Below, piece after piece: positions 25,562-34,827 of a stretch of 64,000 nucleotides of DNA. A model generated the notes under the pieces. That model ran no database searches and had not been told where the DNA came from. It saw only the letters and a program-made list of their open reading frames with translations. Made by a program: the position numbers and the translations under genes. The stretch spans positions 1 to 64,000 of the forward strand of contig UQKD01000005.1 in the NCBI GenBank assembly GCA_900541585.1. The letters are read 5' to 3'. The stretch comes from an uncultured Alistipes sp. (GTDB lineage: Bacteria; Bacteroidota; Bacteroidia; Bacteroidales; Rikenellaceae). Position 1 is the stretch's first letter, and every line of letters begins with the position of its first letter.

Positions 25562-26403
25562 CAGCGGATGATGCGTTGGATGGTATTGGCGCGCTCCATG
25601 GCGTTTTTCAGCCCCTCGGCGTCGTCGCGTTCGAGCATCCGGCGCATGATCTGCAACTGGTGTATGTGTTCGCGCAGTACGTCCAGCACGTTGTATTTGT
25701 TGCGCAGCAGGATCGGGACCCACGTTGCCGCCGAACTCTTGGCCAGGCGCACCGTGCTCTCGAAACCGCCGCCCGCCAGGTCGAAGATGTGGCGCTCCTC
25801 GCGCTCCTTTTCGAGCACCGTGAGCGCCAGCGCGAACGAGGTGACGTGCGAGATGTGCGAGACGTAGGCCGCGTGCAGGTCGTGTTCCTCGGGGTCCATG
25901 TAGACGGCTGGGCTGCCCAGCGTGCGGAAGATCCCTTCGACCGTGGCCAGGGCGTCCTTGTCGCTCCGCACCGTGTCGCACAGCACGACGCTGCGGCCCG
26001 TGAACGCGCCCCGCTGGGCGGCCTTCGGACCGCTGTACTCCGTGCCCCACATCGGGTGCGCGGCGACGAAGCGCCCGCGGCGGGCGTGCATCGAGATCAC
26101 CTCGCACAACTCGCCCTTGATCGAACCCATGTCCATCACCACCTGCTTGCCGCCCGCGCGGTTGAGCGCCTTGACGGCCATCAGCGGGATGGTGTCGACG
26201 GGGGTGGCCAGCACCACGAGGTCGGCTTCCGGGATACCCTCCTCGAAACTTACTATCCGGTCCGCAAGGCCCAGTTGCAGCGCTTCGGCGGCATGCTCTT
26301 CGGAGCCTTCGGCCCCGAGTATCTCCTCTGCGATGCCGTGGTCGCGAAGGGCCAGGGCTAACGAACCTCCGATAAGGCCCAGACCCGCAATCAGTACTTT
26401 CAT
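25561..26403 (-). CDS. tyrA: Prephenate dehydrogenase
   Basis: A 280-residue NAD(P)-dependent enzyme of tyrosine synthesis (prephenate to 4-hydroxyphenylpyruvate). The Rossmann motif GLGLIGGSLALAL is at the N-terminus, followed by VVLATPVDTIP, FVAAHPMWGTEYSGP (substrate-binding His) and YVSHISHVTSFALAL in the helical dimer domain. No chorismate mutase or ACT domain is attached. Middle gene of pepE-tyrA-yraN. Confidence 0.92.
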   Translation of the reverse strand: MKVLIAGLGLIGGSLALALRDHGIAEEILGAEGSEEHAAEALQLGLADRIVSFEEGIPEADLVVLATPVDTIPLMAVKALNRAGGKQVVMDMGSIKGELCEVISMHARRGRFVAAHPMWGTEYSGPKAAQRGAFTGRSVVLCDTVRSDKDALATVEGIFRTLGSPAVYMDPEEHDLHAAYVSHISHVTSFALALTVLEKEREERHIFDLAGGGFESTVRLAKSSAATWVPILLRNKYNVLDVLREHIHQLQIMRRMLERDDAEGLKNAMERANTIQRIIR

Positions 26404-26418
26404 AAACGATATACCTAT

Positions 26419-27120
26419 TTATAATAAAAACGACAGGTCGCCGCCCGGTTCGACCTCGAAGGTTTCGACTCCCTTGCGGAACATCCGCATCGGACGTCGG
26501 CCGATCAGTTCCAGTTTCCCGTCCTCGCAGCGCAGCATGCAGCCTTCGCGCAGTCCGGCCACCCAGCGGCGCGGATTGGCCTCGATATACTCCAGGATGC
26601 GCTGTTCGCGGGTCTCCCCGGCGTGCCCTGCGGGGTTGGCGTCGAGGTAGTGGGGGTTGATCTGGAATTTGACCGCTCCGATGGCCTTGAACGACTCCGG
26701 TTCCACGATGGGCATGTCGTTTGTTGTCGAGATCGTCGGGCAGCAGACGTTGCTGCCTGCCGACCAGCCCACGTAGGGCGTTCCGGCCTTGATTTTGCGG
26801 AGGATGGCCGTCATAAGCCCCTGCTGCTGCATCTTTTTGGCCAGTGCGAACGTGTTGCCGCCGCCGACGCAGATCGCTTCGGCCCCGCGGACGAGGGCCG
26901 CGGGGTTCTTGGCCCGGTGGACCGAACGCACGCGGATGCCCAGTTCGGCGAAACGCGCCTGCACCTTTTTTTCGTAATCGGCGTAGGAGAACGTGACGGC
27001 CGCGTAGGGAACGAAGACGATTTCGTGCACCCCGTCGAGGAAACGCCCTATCTCCGGCAGCGGATAGCGCAGGTATTCCTCGCCGGCATTGGTCGAATTC
27101 GAGATCAGAAGCAATTTCAT
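26419..27120 (-). CDS. pepE: Peptidase S51, dipeptidase E
   Basis: A 233-residue cytoplasmic serine peptidase that cleaves N-terminal Asp dipeptides. The nucleophile elbow GWSAGSNV (Ser) and CVGGGNTFAL are characteristic, as are VGWSAGSNVCCPTISTTNDMP and FQINPHYLDAN, which hold the other catalytic residues. The ATG (27118-27120) gives the usual MKLLLISNS start. It is 15 bases from tyrA, so they share a transcript. Confidence 0.93.
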   Translation of the reverse strand: MKLLLISNSTNAGEEYLRYPLPEIGRFLDGVHEIVFVPYAAVTFSYADYEKKVQARFAELGIRVRSVHRAKNPAALVRGAEAICVGGGNTFALAKKMQQQGLMTAILRKIKAGTPYVGWSAGSNVCCPTISTTNDMPIVEPESFKAIGAVKFQINPHYLDANPAGHAGETREQRILEYIEANPRRWVAGLREGCMLRCEDGKLELIGRRPMRMFRKGVETFEVEPGGDLSFLL

Positions 27121-27197
27121 AAGGCTATGGTTTTGAATGTATTGATTAAATTTTTGTGCTAAATGTCGAAAAAGTTGTGAATAAAAAAACATGCCAT

Positions 27198-27231
27198 TTT
27201 GTCAAAAGTAATAAAAAAAGTGTTACTTTTG
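27198..27231 (+). promoter_or_regulatory. Promoter for acpP-fabF
   Basis: TACTTTTG at 27224-27231 matches TAnnTTTG; TTTG lies at 27198-27201 with a 22-base spacer, somewhat long. The leader would be about 60 nt. Confidence 0.5.
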
Positions 27232-27298
27232 CGCAAAATTGCTCTGGAAATGTAAAAGAACTATTTCCAAATAATTGTTTAACTAAAAAATTAAAATT

Positions 27299-27535
27299 AT
27301 GTCAGAAGTTCAATCAAAAGTTGTCGAGATCATCGTCGACAAACTGGGTGTCAAGGAGTCGGAGGTAGTCCCCGAAGCAAGCTTCACCAACCACCTGGGC
27401 GCAGACTCGCTCGACACTGTAGAGCTGATCATGGAGTTCGAGAAGGCTTTCGATATCCAGATCCCGGATGAGGACGCTGAGAAGATCGCTACCGTCGGCG
27501 ACGCGATCTCGTATATCGAGGAACACAAGAAATAA
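27299..27535 (+). CDS. acpP: Acyl carrier protein
   Basis: A 78-residue acidic protein with the phosphopantetheine site [10 protein letters not shown] (Ser at about residue 38). It carries the growing acyl chain in fatty-acid synthesis. The usual partner fabF follows after 43 bases. Confidence 0.97.
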   Translation: MSEVQSKVVEIIVDKLGVKESEVVPEASFTNHLGADSLDTVELIMEFEKAFDIQIPDEDAEKIATVGDAISYIEEHKK

Positions 27536-27578
27536 TTTTCCTTAAACAACGTTTCACGGCTGATAAAGCCTTAAATTT

Positions 27579-28826
27579 ATGACAGGAAGAAGAGTAGTTG
27601 TTACGGGCATCGGTACGATAAACCCGCTCGGTAATAATATAGAGGAGTATTTTTCGAATCTGGAGAAGGGAGTCAGCGGTGCCGCACCCATTACTCATTT
27701 CGATGCCGAAAAATTTAAGACCAAGTTCGCTTGTGAAGTAAAGAATTACGATCCGAACCAGTATTTCGACCGTAAGGAAGTCCGTAAATACGACCTTTTT
27801 ACGCAGTACGCTCTGATCGCGGCCACGCAGGCCGTGGAGGATTCGGCCCTCGATCTCGAGAAGGTCGACAAGGAGCAGGTGGGCGTTATCTGGAGTTCGG
27901 GCATCGGAGGAATCAAATCTTTCTTCGATGAGTGTCTGGGCTGGGCCGCCGGGGATGGAACCCCGCGGTTTAGCCCGTTTTTTATTCCCCGCATGATTTC
28001 CGACATCGCAGCCGGTTTCATCTCCATGAAGTACGGCTTCATGGGACCGAACTACTGCACCGTGTCGGCGTGCGCTTCGTCGAACCACGGCATCACGGCC
28101 GCCTTCGACGCCATCCGTTACGGCAAGGCCGACATCATGGTGGCCGGCGGTTCGGAGGCTGCGGTCAACGAACCTTCGGTCGGCGGATTCAACTCCATGC
28201 AGGCGCTTTCGACGCGCAACGACGATCCGCAGCACGCTTCGCGCCCCTTCGATAAGGACCGCGACGGCTTCGTGATCGGCGAAGGCGCCGGTGCGCTGAT
28301 CCTGGAGGAGTACGAGCATGCCAAGGCACGCGGCGCGAAGATCTATTGCGAGGTCGTAGGCGGAGGCGCTTCGGCCGACGCTTACCACTTCACGGCTCCC
28401 CACCCCGAGGGCAAGGGCGCCATGAAGGCGATGCGCGACGCCATCAAGGACGCGGGCATCACTCCCGAGGACATCGACTATGTGAACGTGCACGGAACTT
28501 CGACCCCCGCGGGCGACATTCCCGAACTGAAGGCCGTAGCAGGCGTTTTGGGCGACCACGTTTACAACGTCAACATCTCCTCGACCAAATCGATGACGGG
28601 ACACCTGCTGGGTGCTGCCGGCGCTGTGGAGGCTCTGGCGTGCATCTTCGCGATGACGCACGGCGTGGTTCCCCCCACGATCAACTGCGAAAACCGCGAT
28701 CCCGAGATCGACCCGAAACTGAACCTGACGCTCAACGTGGCGCAGAAGCGCGACGTGAAATGCACGTTGAGCAATACGTTCGGATTCGGCGGTCACAACT
28801 CGACGGTCATTTTCCGCAAACTCTGA
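27579..28826 (+). CDS. fabF: Beta-ketoacyl-ACP synthase II
   Basis: A 415-residue condensing enzyme that elongates acyl-ACP with malonyl-ACP. The catalytic triad is visible: TVSACASSNHG (Cys), VNVHGTSTPAGD (His) and VNISSTKSMTGHLLGAAGA (Lys/His region); NTFGFGGHN closes the fold. Cytoplasmic, in an operon with acpP and rnc. Confidence 0.96.
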   Translation: MTGRRVVVTGIGTINPLGNNIEEYFSNLEKGVSGAAPITHFDAEKFKTKFACEVKNYDPNQYFDRKEVRKYDLFTQYALIAATQAVEDSALDLEKVDKEQVGVIWSSGIGGIKSFFDECLGWAAGDGTPRFSPFFIPRMISDIAAGFISMKYGFMGPNYCTVSACASSNHGITAAFDAIRYGKADIMVAGGSEAAVNEPSVGGFNSMQALSTRNDDPQHASRPFDKDRDGFVIGEGAGALILEEYEHAKARGAKIYCEVVGGGASADAYHFTAPHPEGKGAMKAMRDAIKDAGITPEDIDYVNVHGTSTPAGDIPELKAVAGVLGDHVYNVNISSTKSMTGHLLGAAGAVEALACIFAMTHGVVPPTINCENRDPEIDPKLNLTLNVAQKRDVKCTLSNTFGFGGHNSTVIFRKL

Positions 28827-28845
28827 TCCCTGTAACGTCCGCGCC

Positions 28846-29640
28846 GTGATTGACTTTTTACTGCGTCCTTTCCGACGGAATTTCGGGCGTGACCGGGCAT
28901 ATTACAGAATTGTCGACGATCTGTTCGGATTCATTCCGCACAACGTCGAACTCTACAAGCTGGCTTTGATTCACAAGTCAGCTTCTTTGGTTTTGGAGGA
29001 CGGCCGCGCGATCAACAACGAACGCCTGGAATATCTGGGCGACGCTGTGATCGAGGCCGTGACTTCGGACTACCTGTTCATCGAATATCCCGACCGCGAC
29101 GAGGGCTTCATGACCCAGCTGCGGTCGAAGATCGTTTCGCGGCAGTCGCTCAACGCGCTGGCCGTGAACCTCGGGCTGGATGTCCATGTGATTTCGAACG
29201 GCGGTGCGGGTATCGCCCAGAAGCATATCTACGGCGACGCCTTCGAAGCGATGATGGGGGCGGTTTACCTCGATCAGGGGTACGAGTTCGTCAACCGGCT
29301 GCTGATCAATGATATTTATTTCCGTTACCTGAACCTGGAGGAGCTGACCGAGTCGGAGAACGATTTCAAGAGCCGCCTGATCGAGTGGAGCCAGAAGAAC
29401 CGTCACCGGATCGAGTTCCGCACGGAGCACGACAAGGAATATGCTTCGAACCACCCGGTTTTCTATTGTACGGTGCTGGTCGACGGCATGGAGGTCGGCC
29501 ACGGAGCCGGAGATTCGAAGAAGGAGGCCGAACAGCGTGCGGCGTTCTCCGTGTCGCAGTACATGAGCGACGAGCAGTGCGCCTCGTTGCTGGACAAGGT
29601 GGACAGTCTGGAAGGCGCCCGCCTAAAAGGCGGGATTTAG
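28846..29640 (+). CDS. rnc: Ribonuclease III
   Basis: A 264-residue double-strand-specific RNase for rRNA and mRNA processing. The signature NERLEYLGDAVIEAV (metal-binding Glu/Asp) lies near residue 60, with DAFEAMMGAVYLDQG supplying the second acidic cluster; a dsRNA-binding domain (GHGAGDSKKEAEQRAA) is at the C-terminus. It starts with GTG, 19 bases after fabF. Confidence 0.95.
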   Translation: MIDFLLRPFRRNFGRDRAYYRIVDDLFGFIPHNVELYKLALIHKSASLVLEDGRAINNERLEYLGDAVIEAVTSDYLFIEYPDRDEGFMTQLRSKIVSRQSLNALAVNLGLDVHVISNGGAGIAQKHIYGDAFEAMMGAVYLDQGYEFVNRLLINDIYFRYLNLEELTESENDFKSRLIEWSQKNRHRIEFRTEHDKEYASNHPVFYCTVLVDGMEVGHGAGDSKKEAEQRAAFSVSQYMSDEQCASLLDKVDSLEGARLKGGI

Positions 29641-29889
29641 GGGGCCGTCCAAAAGATGGGTTTTGAGGGGTGATGCTTGCTTCTCGTGTATCCGAACGGG
29701 GTTTTGGCCTGCCTGGGTGATGGTGGCCCGTTGCATTTCCTGTCCGGGTTTGCGTCCGCTCGGCAGATGGGATTCGGGTCCGGCTTCAAACGCCGCCCGC
29801 AGATCGCTGCTGCGGGTGTGGCTGGTCCAGCTGGTCCGGCTTGCCGGGATGGGAACGGTGTAAATTCGTATATAGTCACTTCTGCTTTT

Positions 29890-30525
29890 ATGAAGAATAT
29901 CCTCGATAAAATGGCGTCGCGGGGCGTGGAAGCCTTGAGCGACCGCGAACTGCTGGCCCTGCTCACCGACGACGAACAGTTGGCCGAGGTGGTGCTGTCG
30001 GCCTACGACGGTTCGCTGGCGCGTATCGGCGACCAGCCCGAAGCCCGCCTGCGCATGGTCGGGGGACTGGGCCTGAAACGGGCGCGGATGCTGTTGGCCG
30101 CGGCGGAATTCGGACGGCGGGCAGTTGCTGCCGGGGTTTCCGGGGCCGATTTCATCAATACGGGCGACGATGTGGTGCGGCTGTTCCGGCCGCAGCTGGA
30201 ACGCCTCTCCTACGAGGAGTGCTGGGCCGTCTTCCTCACCTCGTCGAACCGGGTCATCGAGCGTTATCGCATCAGCCAGGGCGGGGTGACCGGCACGGTC
30301 GTCGACCACCGGCTGATCGTCAAACGGGCGCTGGAACTGCTTGCCACGCAGCTGATTCTGGTGCACAACCACCCATCGGGGACACCCGAGGCAAGCGCGC
30401 AGGACAAGGCGCTGACCGAACGCGTGGCGCGCGCCGCGGCGCTGTTCGACATCCGGCTGCTGGACCACATCATCATCGCCCGCGACGGGGATTTCTCGTT
30501 CCTGCGCGAAGGGCTGATGGGGTAG
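29890..30525 (+). CDS. radC: RadC-family JAB-domain protein
   Basis: A 211-residue RadC/MPN-type protein. The N-terminal GVEALSDRELLALL is the usual UPF0758 start and the metal motif LVHNHPSGTPEASAQD (H-x-H-P...D) lies near residue 155. Despite the name, RadC is not proven to be a repair enzyme; the JAB fold suggests a metalloprotein. ATG 29890 is chosen from domain alignment. The 250 bases upstream show no gene. Confidence 0.9.
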   Translation: MKNILDKMASRGVEALSDRELLALLTDDEQLAEVVLSAYDGSLARIGDQPEARLRMVGGLGLKRARMLLAAAEFGRRAVAAGVSGADFINTGDDVVRLFRPQLERLSYEECWAVFLTSSNRVIERYRISQGGVTGTVVDHRLIVKRALELLATQLILVHNHPSGTPEASAQDKALTERVARAAALFDIRLLDHIIIARDGDFSFLREGLMG

Positions 30526-30548
30526 CGGTCCCCCGATCTCCGGCCATG

Positions 30549-30584
30549 AAAAAACAAGCAGCGGTTCCCTTGCGGAACCGCTGC
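30549..30584 (-). terminator. Intrinsic terminator of the BACON-like lipoprotein gene
   Basis: Perfect 11-pair stem GCAGCGGTTCC / GGAACCGCTGC with a 5-base loop. On the minus strand it is followed by TTGTTTTTT; on the plus strand by only TTT, so it may end radC weakly too. Confidence 0.85.
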
Positions 30585-30606
30585 TTTCCGATGGAACAGC
30601 GACGAA

Positions 30607-31839
30607 TCAGATTCCGTCGAAGGTAAGCACGAAACGCGCCTCCCGCGATATACTGCTTTTGACGGTGATCTCCATGCCTTCGATCTGGGTGCCGATTTTC
30701 CAGCCGGTGAGATCCTTGTATTTGTAGGTGAGGGTCTCGGTTTCCGAGTCGCTGCCCCAGTTCGTGACCACTTTTTCGGGCAGGCGGGTGCTTTGATGAC
30801 CGAGGAAGCCCAGCATGCGCAGCATGTCGGGATCGCTGATGACGTAGAGTGCCGGGTCAATGGCAGGGTAACTGGCAAAGAGACGTTCGAATTCATAGGG
30901 CTTTTGCTCATTGCCATAGGTAAAGGTCTGGGTGCCGCCCGTTCCCGAAAGGGCGCCCCATGTTATCTTCGTGCAGTCGCGATCCTGGTAAATATAGCGG
31001 TCCTCGTCTTTATTTCCCGTAGGGCCGTCTTCATCGACCGGTTCGTAAGTCACAGCAGAGAGTTGTTCGTCTGATGATGAATAGTCGAAGTGATAAATGT
31101 AATTGTTTCCGCTTGCGATCTCATGGCACTCGGCTGTTCCGATGAACGAAGCGCGTGGAGTGAGAACCGGATCCGGACAATTCCATTCTTTGCCATAGAT
31201 GGTCGGAAGTTTGTCGTAATGTTTCTCCTCGATGAGCAGGTTGTCGTCGTCATAGGTGAAGAGATACTCTTCATAGAGATCTGCCAGTGTTTCGTCCCAA
31301 TACATTTTGAATGACTTGATGCGGCTTCGGCTCTCGTCGGAGTCATCGTAGGTGATGACAGCCACGCTTTCCACCTCCTGACCCACATACTCGGTGATTT
31401 TTACCAGCCGGCCGTTCGGGGCGCGTTCCACCGGTTCGTCGCCGCCGTCGTCTTTGGTGCCCTCCTGCGTGACGGTGATCTCGATCTTCGACGTGCCGCA
31501 CGTGATGACGATTGTCGCCGTGCGCGACGCTCCCGACGTGTTGGGTTCGAGGGTGATTTTCAGCGTGTAGCTGCCTGCCGCATCGCCGCGGTCGGGCGAA
31601 ATCGAAATCCAGGCGGGCGCTTCGGCGCGGGTCTCGGCGATCGTCGAGGTCCATGCCCCTTCGGTGGTGAAGGTCACGCCCCGTGCGCTCTGCGTGTCGT
31701 CGGCGGAGACCGTCTGTTCCAACTGACGCGTGTCCGGAACCTTGATCTGCCCGAAATCGCCCGAGTAATCCTTGTCGTCGCTGCATGACGCGAGCAGCGC
31801 GGCGGCGATGAACGCCATGAAGAATTTTGCTGTTTTCAT
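30607..31839 (-). CDS. BACON-like domain lipoprotein of unknown function
   Basis: A 410-residue lipoprotein (MKTAKFFMAF..., lipobox LLASC). Residues about 35-130 resemble a BACON domain (VTFTTEGAWTSTI, WISISPDRGDAAGSYTLKITLEPN, TITVTQEGT-like end). The remaining ~270 residues contain repeated YxY(D/K) beta strands (SFKMYWDETL, YLFTYDDDNLLIEE, YIYHFDYSSSDEQL, RYIYQDRDCTKIT), like the repetitive sheet proteins secreted by Bacteroidales. Likely surface-anchored; ligand unknown. The start at 31839 gives a clean signal peptide. Confidence 0.82.
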   Translation of the reverse strand: MKTAKFFMAFIAAALLASCSDDKDYSGDFGQIKVPDTRQLEQTVSADDTQSARGVTFTTEGAWTSTIAETRAEAPAWISISPDRGDAAGSYTLKITLEPNTSGASRTATIVITCGTSKIEITVTQEGTKDDGGDEPVERAPNGRLVKITEYVGQEVESVAVITYDDSDESRSRIKSFKMYWDETLADLYEEYLFTYDDDNLLIEEKHYDKLPTIYGKEWNCPDPVLTPRASFIGTAECHEIASGNNYIYHFDYSSSDEQLSAVTYEPVDEDGPTGNKDEDRYIYQDRDCTKITWGALSGTGGTQTFTYGNEQKPYEFERLFASYPAIDPALYVISDPDMLRMLGFLGHQSTRLPEKVVTNWGSDSETETLTYKYKDLTGWKIGTQIEGMEITVKSSISREARFVLTFDGI

Positions 31840-32087
31840 TTCGTTTATTTTGTTTAAAGGGTTGTTCCCGTCCCGGTAAACAAAAGGCGCAGGCAAGATT
31901 TCGTATCCACAGGTGAGGTATTGGACGACCCGAACGGTAGAATAGGGAAATATGCCCGCGCTGAAAACAGCGAAGGCATCACCTTTGTTCCTTATCGTTC
32001 TGTGAAAGTGTCCAATTTTCACCCGTAAGAAAAAAGCCGATGCGCTTTTTATTGTCGTATGTCGGCGGTCCTCGCAGGCTGCCGATA

Positions 32088-32095
32088 CAAATATA
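32088..32095 (-). promoter_or_regulatory. -7 element upstream of the BACON-like lipoprotein
   Basis: CAAATATA on the plus strand reads TATATTTG on the minus strand, a perfect -7 match, about 250 bases from the start codon; no clear -33. Confidence 0.45.
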
Positions 32096-32138
32096 GAAAT
32101 AAAATCCCGATCGAAGACCCTTGTTGTCATTTATTTTG

Positions 32139-32146
32139 TATTTTTG
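32139..32146 (+). promoter_or_regulatory. -7 element for glyS
   Basis: TATTTTTG matches TAnnTTTG, 35 bases before the glyS ATG; the -33 element is unclear. Confidence 0.4.
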
Positions 32147-32180
32147 TCATTTGGAAAAACAGTAAACAACAGAGAATACG

Positions 32181-33725
32181 ATGACTCAGGAAGAACTTTT
32201 CAAAAAGCTGGTAGCGCACTGCAAGGAGTACGGATTCGTGTTTCCTTCGAGCGAAATCTACGACGGTCTGGGAGCCGTGTACGACTACGGTCAGAACGGC
32301 GTGGAGTTGAAGAACAACATCAAGCGATATTGGTGGGATTCGATGGTCAAACTGCACGAGAACATCGTCGGCATCGACGCCGCGATCTTCATGCATCCCA
32401 AGACGTGGGAGGCCTCGGGCCATGTGTCGGCCTTCAACGACCCGCTGATCGACAACAAGGATTCGAAGAAGCGTTACCGCGCCGACGTGCTGATCGAGGA
32501 CTGGCTGGCCAAACAGGATGAAAAGATCGAAAAAGAGGTCGAGAAGGCCCGCAAGCGCTTCGGCGAGTCGTTCGACGAGGCCAAATACCGCGAAACGTCG
32601 CCGCGCGTGGCGGAGACCGCGGCCAAACGCGACGAGGTGCACAAGCGTTTCGCCGATGCGCTGAACGCCAACGACCTTGCGGAGCTGCGCCAGATCATCG
32701 TCGACTGCGAGATCGCCTGCCCGATCTCCGGCACGCGCAACTGGACCGAGGTGCGGCAGTTCAACCTGATGTTTTCGACCCAGATGGGTTCTACGGCCGA
32801 AGGCGCCAATACCATCTACCTGCGTCCCGAGACGGCGCAGGGTATCTTCGTCAACTTCCTGAACGTCCAGAAAACCGGGCGCATGAAAATCCCGTTCGGC
32901 ATTGCGCAGATCGGCAAGGCCTTCCGCAACGAGATCGTGGCCCGTCAGTTCATCTTCCGCATGCGCGAGTTCGAGCAGATGGAGATGCAGTTCTTCGTGC
33001 GCCCCGGAACCGAAATGAAGTGGTGGAACGAGTGGAAGAACACCCGCATGGCCTGGCACCGTGCGCTGGGCTTCGGCGACGATGACTACCGCTTCCACGA
33101 CCACGACAAACTGGCCCACTACGCCAACGCCGCGACGGACATCGAATACAACTTCCCGTTCGGGTTCAAGGAGGTCGAGGGTATCCACTCGCGCACGGAC
33201 TTCGACCTGGGCAGCCACCAGAAGTTGTCGGGCAAGAAGTTGCAGTACTTCGATCCGGAGACGGGCGAAAGCTATGTTCCCTATGTGGTCGAGACGTCGA
33301 TCGGCGTGGACCGCATGTTCCTGCAGGTGATGTCGGCAGCCTATACCGAGCAGGCGCTCGAAGGCGGCGATTCGCGCGTCGTGCTGAAATTCCCGCCCGC
33401 ATTGGCTCCGATCAAGGTGGCCGTGCTGCCGCTGGTGAAGAAGGACGGCATGCCCGAAGTGGCGCAGAAGATCGTCGACCTGCTGAAATACGATTACAAT
33501 GTCGTTTACGACGAGAAGGACTCCGTCGGCAAGCGTTACCGCCGTCAGGATGCCGTCGGTACGCCGTTCTGCGTGACGGTCGACGGTCAGACGCTGGAGG
33601 ACGGCACCGTGACGGTCCGCCACCGCGATACGATGGAGCAGGAGCGTGTGCTGATCGAGTCGCTGCCGTCGCTCGTCGACGAGGAGTGCTCCTACCGCAA
33701 GCTGTTCAGGACGCTGAACCTCTGA
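32181..33725 (+). CDS. glyS: Glycyl-tRNA synthetase (dimeric type)
   Basis: A 514-residue class II synthetase charging tRNA-Gly. Class II motifs are visible: YLRPETAQGIFVNF, the motif-2 loop FRNEIVARQFIFRMREFEQMEMQFF, and the C-terminal VETSIGVDRMFL (motif 3), followed by an anticodon-binding domain (PIKVAVLPLVKKDG). This is the alpha2 type, not the alpha2beta2 GlyQ/GlyS pair. ruvX follows 1 base later. Confidence 0.96.
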   Translation: MTQEELFKKLVAHCKEYGFVFPSSEIYDGLGAVYDYGQNGVELKNNIKRYWWDSMVKLHENIVGIDAAIFMHPKTWEASGHVSAFNDPLIDNKDSKKRYRADVLIEDWLAKQDEKIEKEVEKARKRFGESFDEAKYRETSPRVAETAAKRDEVHKRFADALNANDLAELRQIIVDCEIACPISGTRNWTEVRQFNLMFSTQMGSTAEGANTIYLRPETAQGIFVNFLNVQKTGRMKIPFGIAQIGKAFRNEIVARQFIFRMREFEQMEMQFFVRPGTEMKWWNEWKNTRMAWHRALGFGDDDYRFHDHDKLAHYANAATDIEYNFPFGFKEVEGIHSRTDFDLGSHQKLSGKKLQYFDPETGESYVPYVVETSIGVDRMFLQVMSAAYTEQALEGGDSRVVLKFPPALAPIKVAVLPLVKKDGMPEVAQKIVDLLKYDYNVVYDEKDSVGKRYRRQDAVGTPFCVTVDGQTLEDGTVTVRHRDTMEQERVLIESLPSLVDEECSYRKLFRTLNL

Positions 33726-33726
33726 T

Positions 33727-34152
33727 TTGGGACGCATTCTTGCCATAGACTACGGGACCCGGCGCACGGGAATCGCCGTGAGCGATCCCCTGCGCCTGAT
33801 CGCCGGAGGGCTGGAAACGGTCGAGACGAAGGGGCTGGAGGCCTGGCTGGCAAAATATTTCGCCCGTGAGGACGTTAGTACGATAGTTGTGGGAAAACCC
33901 TCGCGGATGGACGGCACGCCGTCCGAGACGTGGCGGTTCATCGAGCCGCTGGCCGGCCGCCTGCGGCGGGCGTGGCCCGACAAGGAGGTGGTTTTTTACG
34001 ACGAACGCTTTACTTCGGTGATGGCCCACCGCACGATGCTCGAGAGCGGTATCGGCAGGATGGCCCGCCGCGACAAGGCGTTGGTGGACAAGATTTCGGC
34101 AACCATTATCCTTCAGTCCTACATGGAAAGCGTTTTCCGTGACGACGGCTGA
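33727..34152 (+). CDS. ruvX: Putative pre-16S rRNA nuclease / RuvX (YqgF)
   Basis: A 141-residue RNase H-fold protein with ILAIDYGTRRTGIAVSD (first catalytic Asp), VVGKPSRMDGT, YDERFTSVMAH (Glu) and DKALVDKISATIILQSYM (last Asp). The family trims 16S rRNA ends. The start is TTG at 33727, giving the family N-terminus GRILAIDYG. It sits directly after glyS. Confidence 0.93.
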   Translation: MGRILAIDYGTRRTGIAVSDPLRLIAGGLETVETKGLEAWLAKYFAREDVSTIVVGKPSRMDGTPSETWRFIEPLAGRLRRAWPDKEVVFYDERFTSVMAHRTMLESGIGRMARRDKALVDKISATIILQSYMESVFRDDG

Positions 34153-34280
34153 CCCGTTTAAGAAGCGGGCGGAAGGGGGCACGCCTGCATTCCGGTGGTT
34201 GTCCGCATCCCGCGGCACGAAGCCCGGAATTCAGTTCGTTCGGACGGGAAACGGAAAAGAAAAAAAGGAATTTTTAGTTT

Positions 34281-34826
34281 ATGATATACCCGATTGTAAT
34301 TTATGGGGACGAGGTGCTGCGCCGCAAATGCGAGCCGATTGCGCCCGATTATCCCGAAGTGAAAAAACTCGCCGAGGACATGTTCCTCACGCTCGAAGAG
34401 GCCGAAGGCGTCGGACTGGCCGCGCCCCAGATCGGCAAGGACATCCGGCTGTTCATCGTCGACTGCACCCCGTGGGCCGAGGAGGACCCGTCGTGCGCCG
34501 ACTACAAGCGTGCTTTCGTCAATCCCGAGATTTACGCCTTCTCCGAGGAGAAGAAGACCTACAACGAAGGCTGCCTCTCGTTTCCCGGAATTCATGCCGA
34601 CGTGCCCCGCTCGCTGTCGATCCGCATGCGTTACATGGACACCGACTTCGTCGAGCACGACGAGGAGTTCACGGGGCTTAAGGCGTGGGTCATCCAGCAT
34701 GAATACGACCACATCGAAGGCGTGGTCTTCACCGACCGCATCGCGCCCCTGCGCCGCCAGCTGCTCAAGAGCAAACTGCTGAACCTCGCGAAGGGAAAAT
34801 ACCGCTGTGCCTATAAAACCAGATAG
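34281..34826 (+). CDS. def: Peptide deformylase
   Basis: A 181-residue metalloenzyme that removes N-formyl from new proteins. All three motifs are intact: GVGLAAPQIG, EGCLSFPG (Cys ligand) and QHEYDHIEG (two His ligands). The 128-base gap after ruvX shows no clear promoter. A lipoprotein gene follows after one base. Confidence 0.97.
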   Translation: MIYPIVIYGDEVLRRKCEPIAPDYPEVKKLAEDMFLTLEEAEGVGLAAPQIGKDIRLFIVDCTPWAEEDPSCADYKRAFVNPEIYAFSEEKKTYNEGCLSFPGIHADVPRSLSIRMRYMDTDFVEHDEEFTGLKAWVIQHEYDHIEGVVFTDRIAPLRRQLLKSKLLNLAKGKYRCAYKTR

Positions 34827-34827
34827 C

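Larger units (their letters stand above)
31840..32180. other. Divergent regulatory spacer with structured leader
   Basis: No gene. It holds a minus-strand TATATTTG element (32088-32095) and a plus-strand TATTTTTG (32139-32146). Between the first and the lipoprotein start are hairpins at 32031-32050 (AAAAAGC/GCTTTTT, terminator-like on the minus strand), 32002-32022 (GTGAAA/TTTCAC) and 31952-31979 (nested ATGCC/GGCAT and CGCTG/CAGCG). Confidence 0.5.

Noticed and set aside
29641..29889. N-terminal extension of radC or a small gene in this gap
   Set aside because: The open frame has no resemblance to RadC N-termini and the family start motif lies after ATG 29890.
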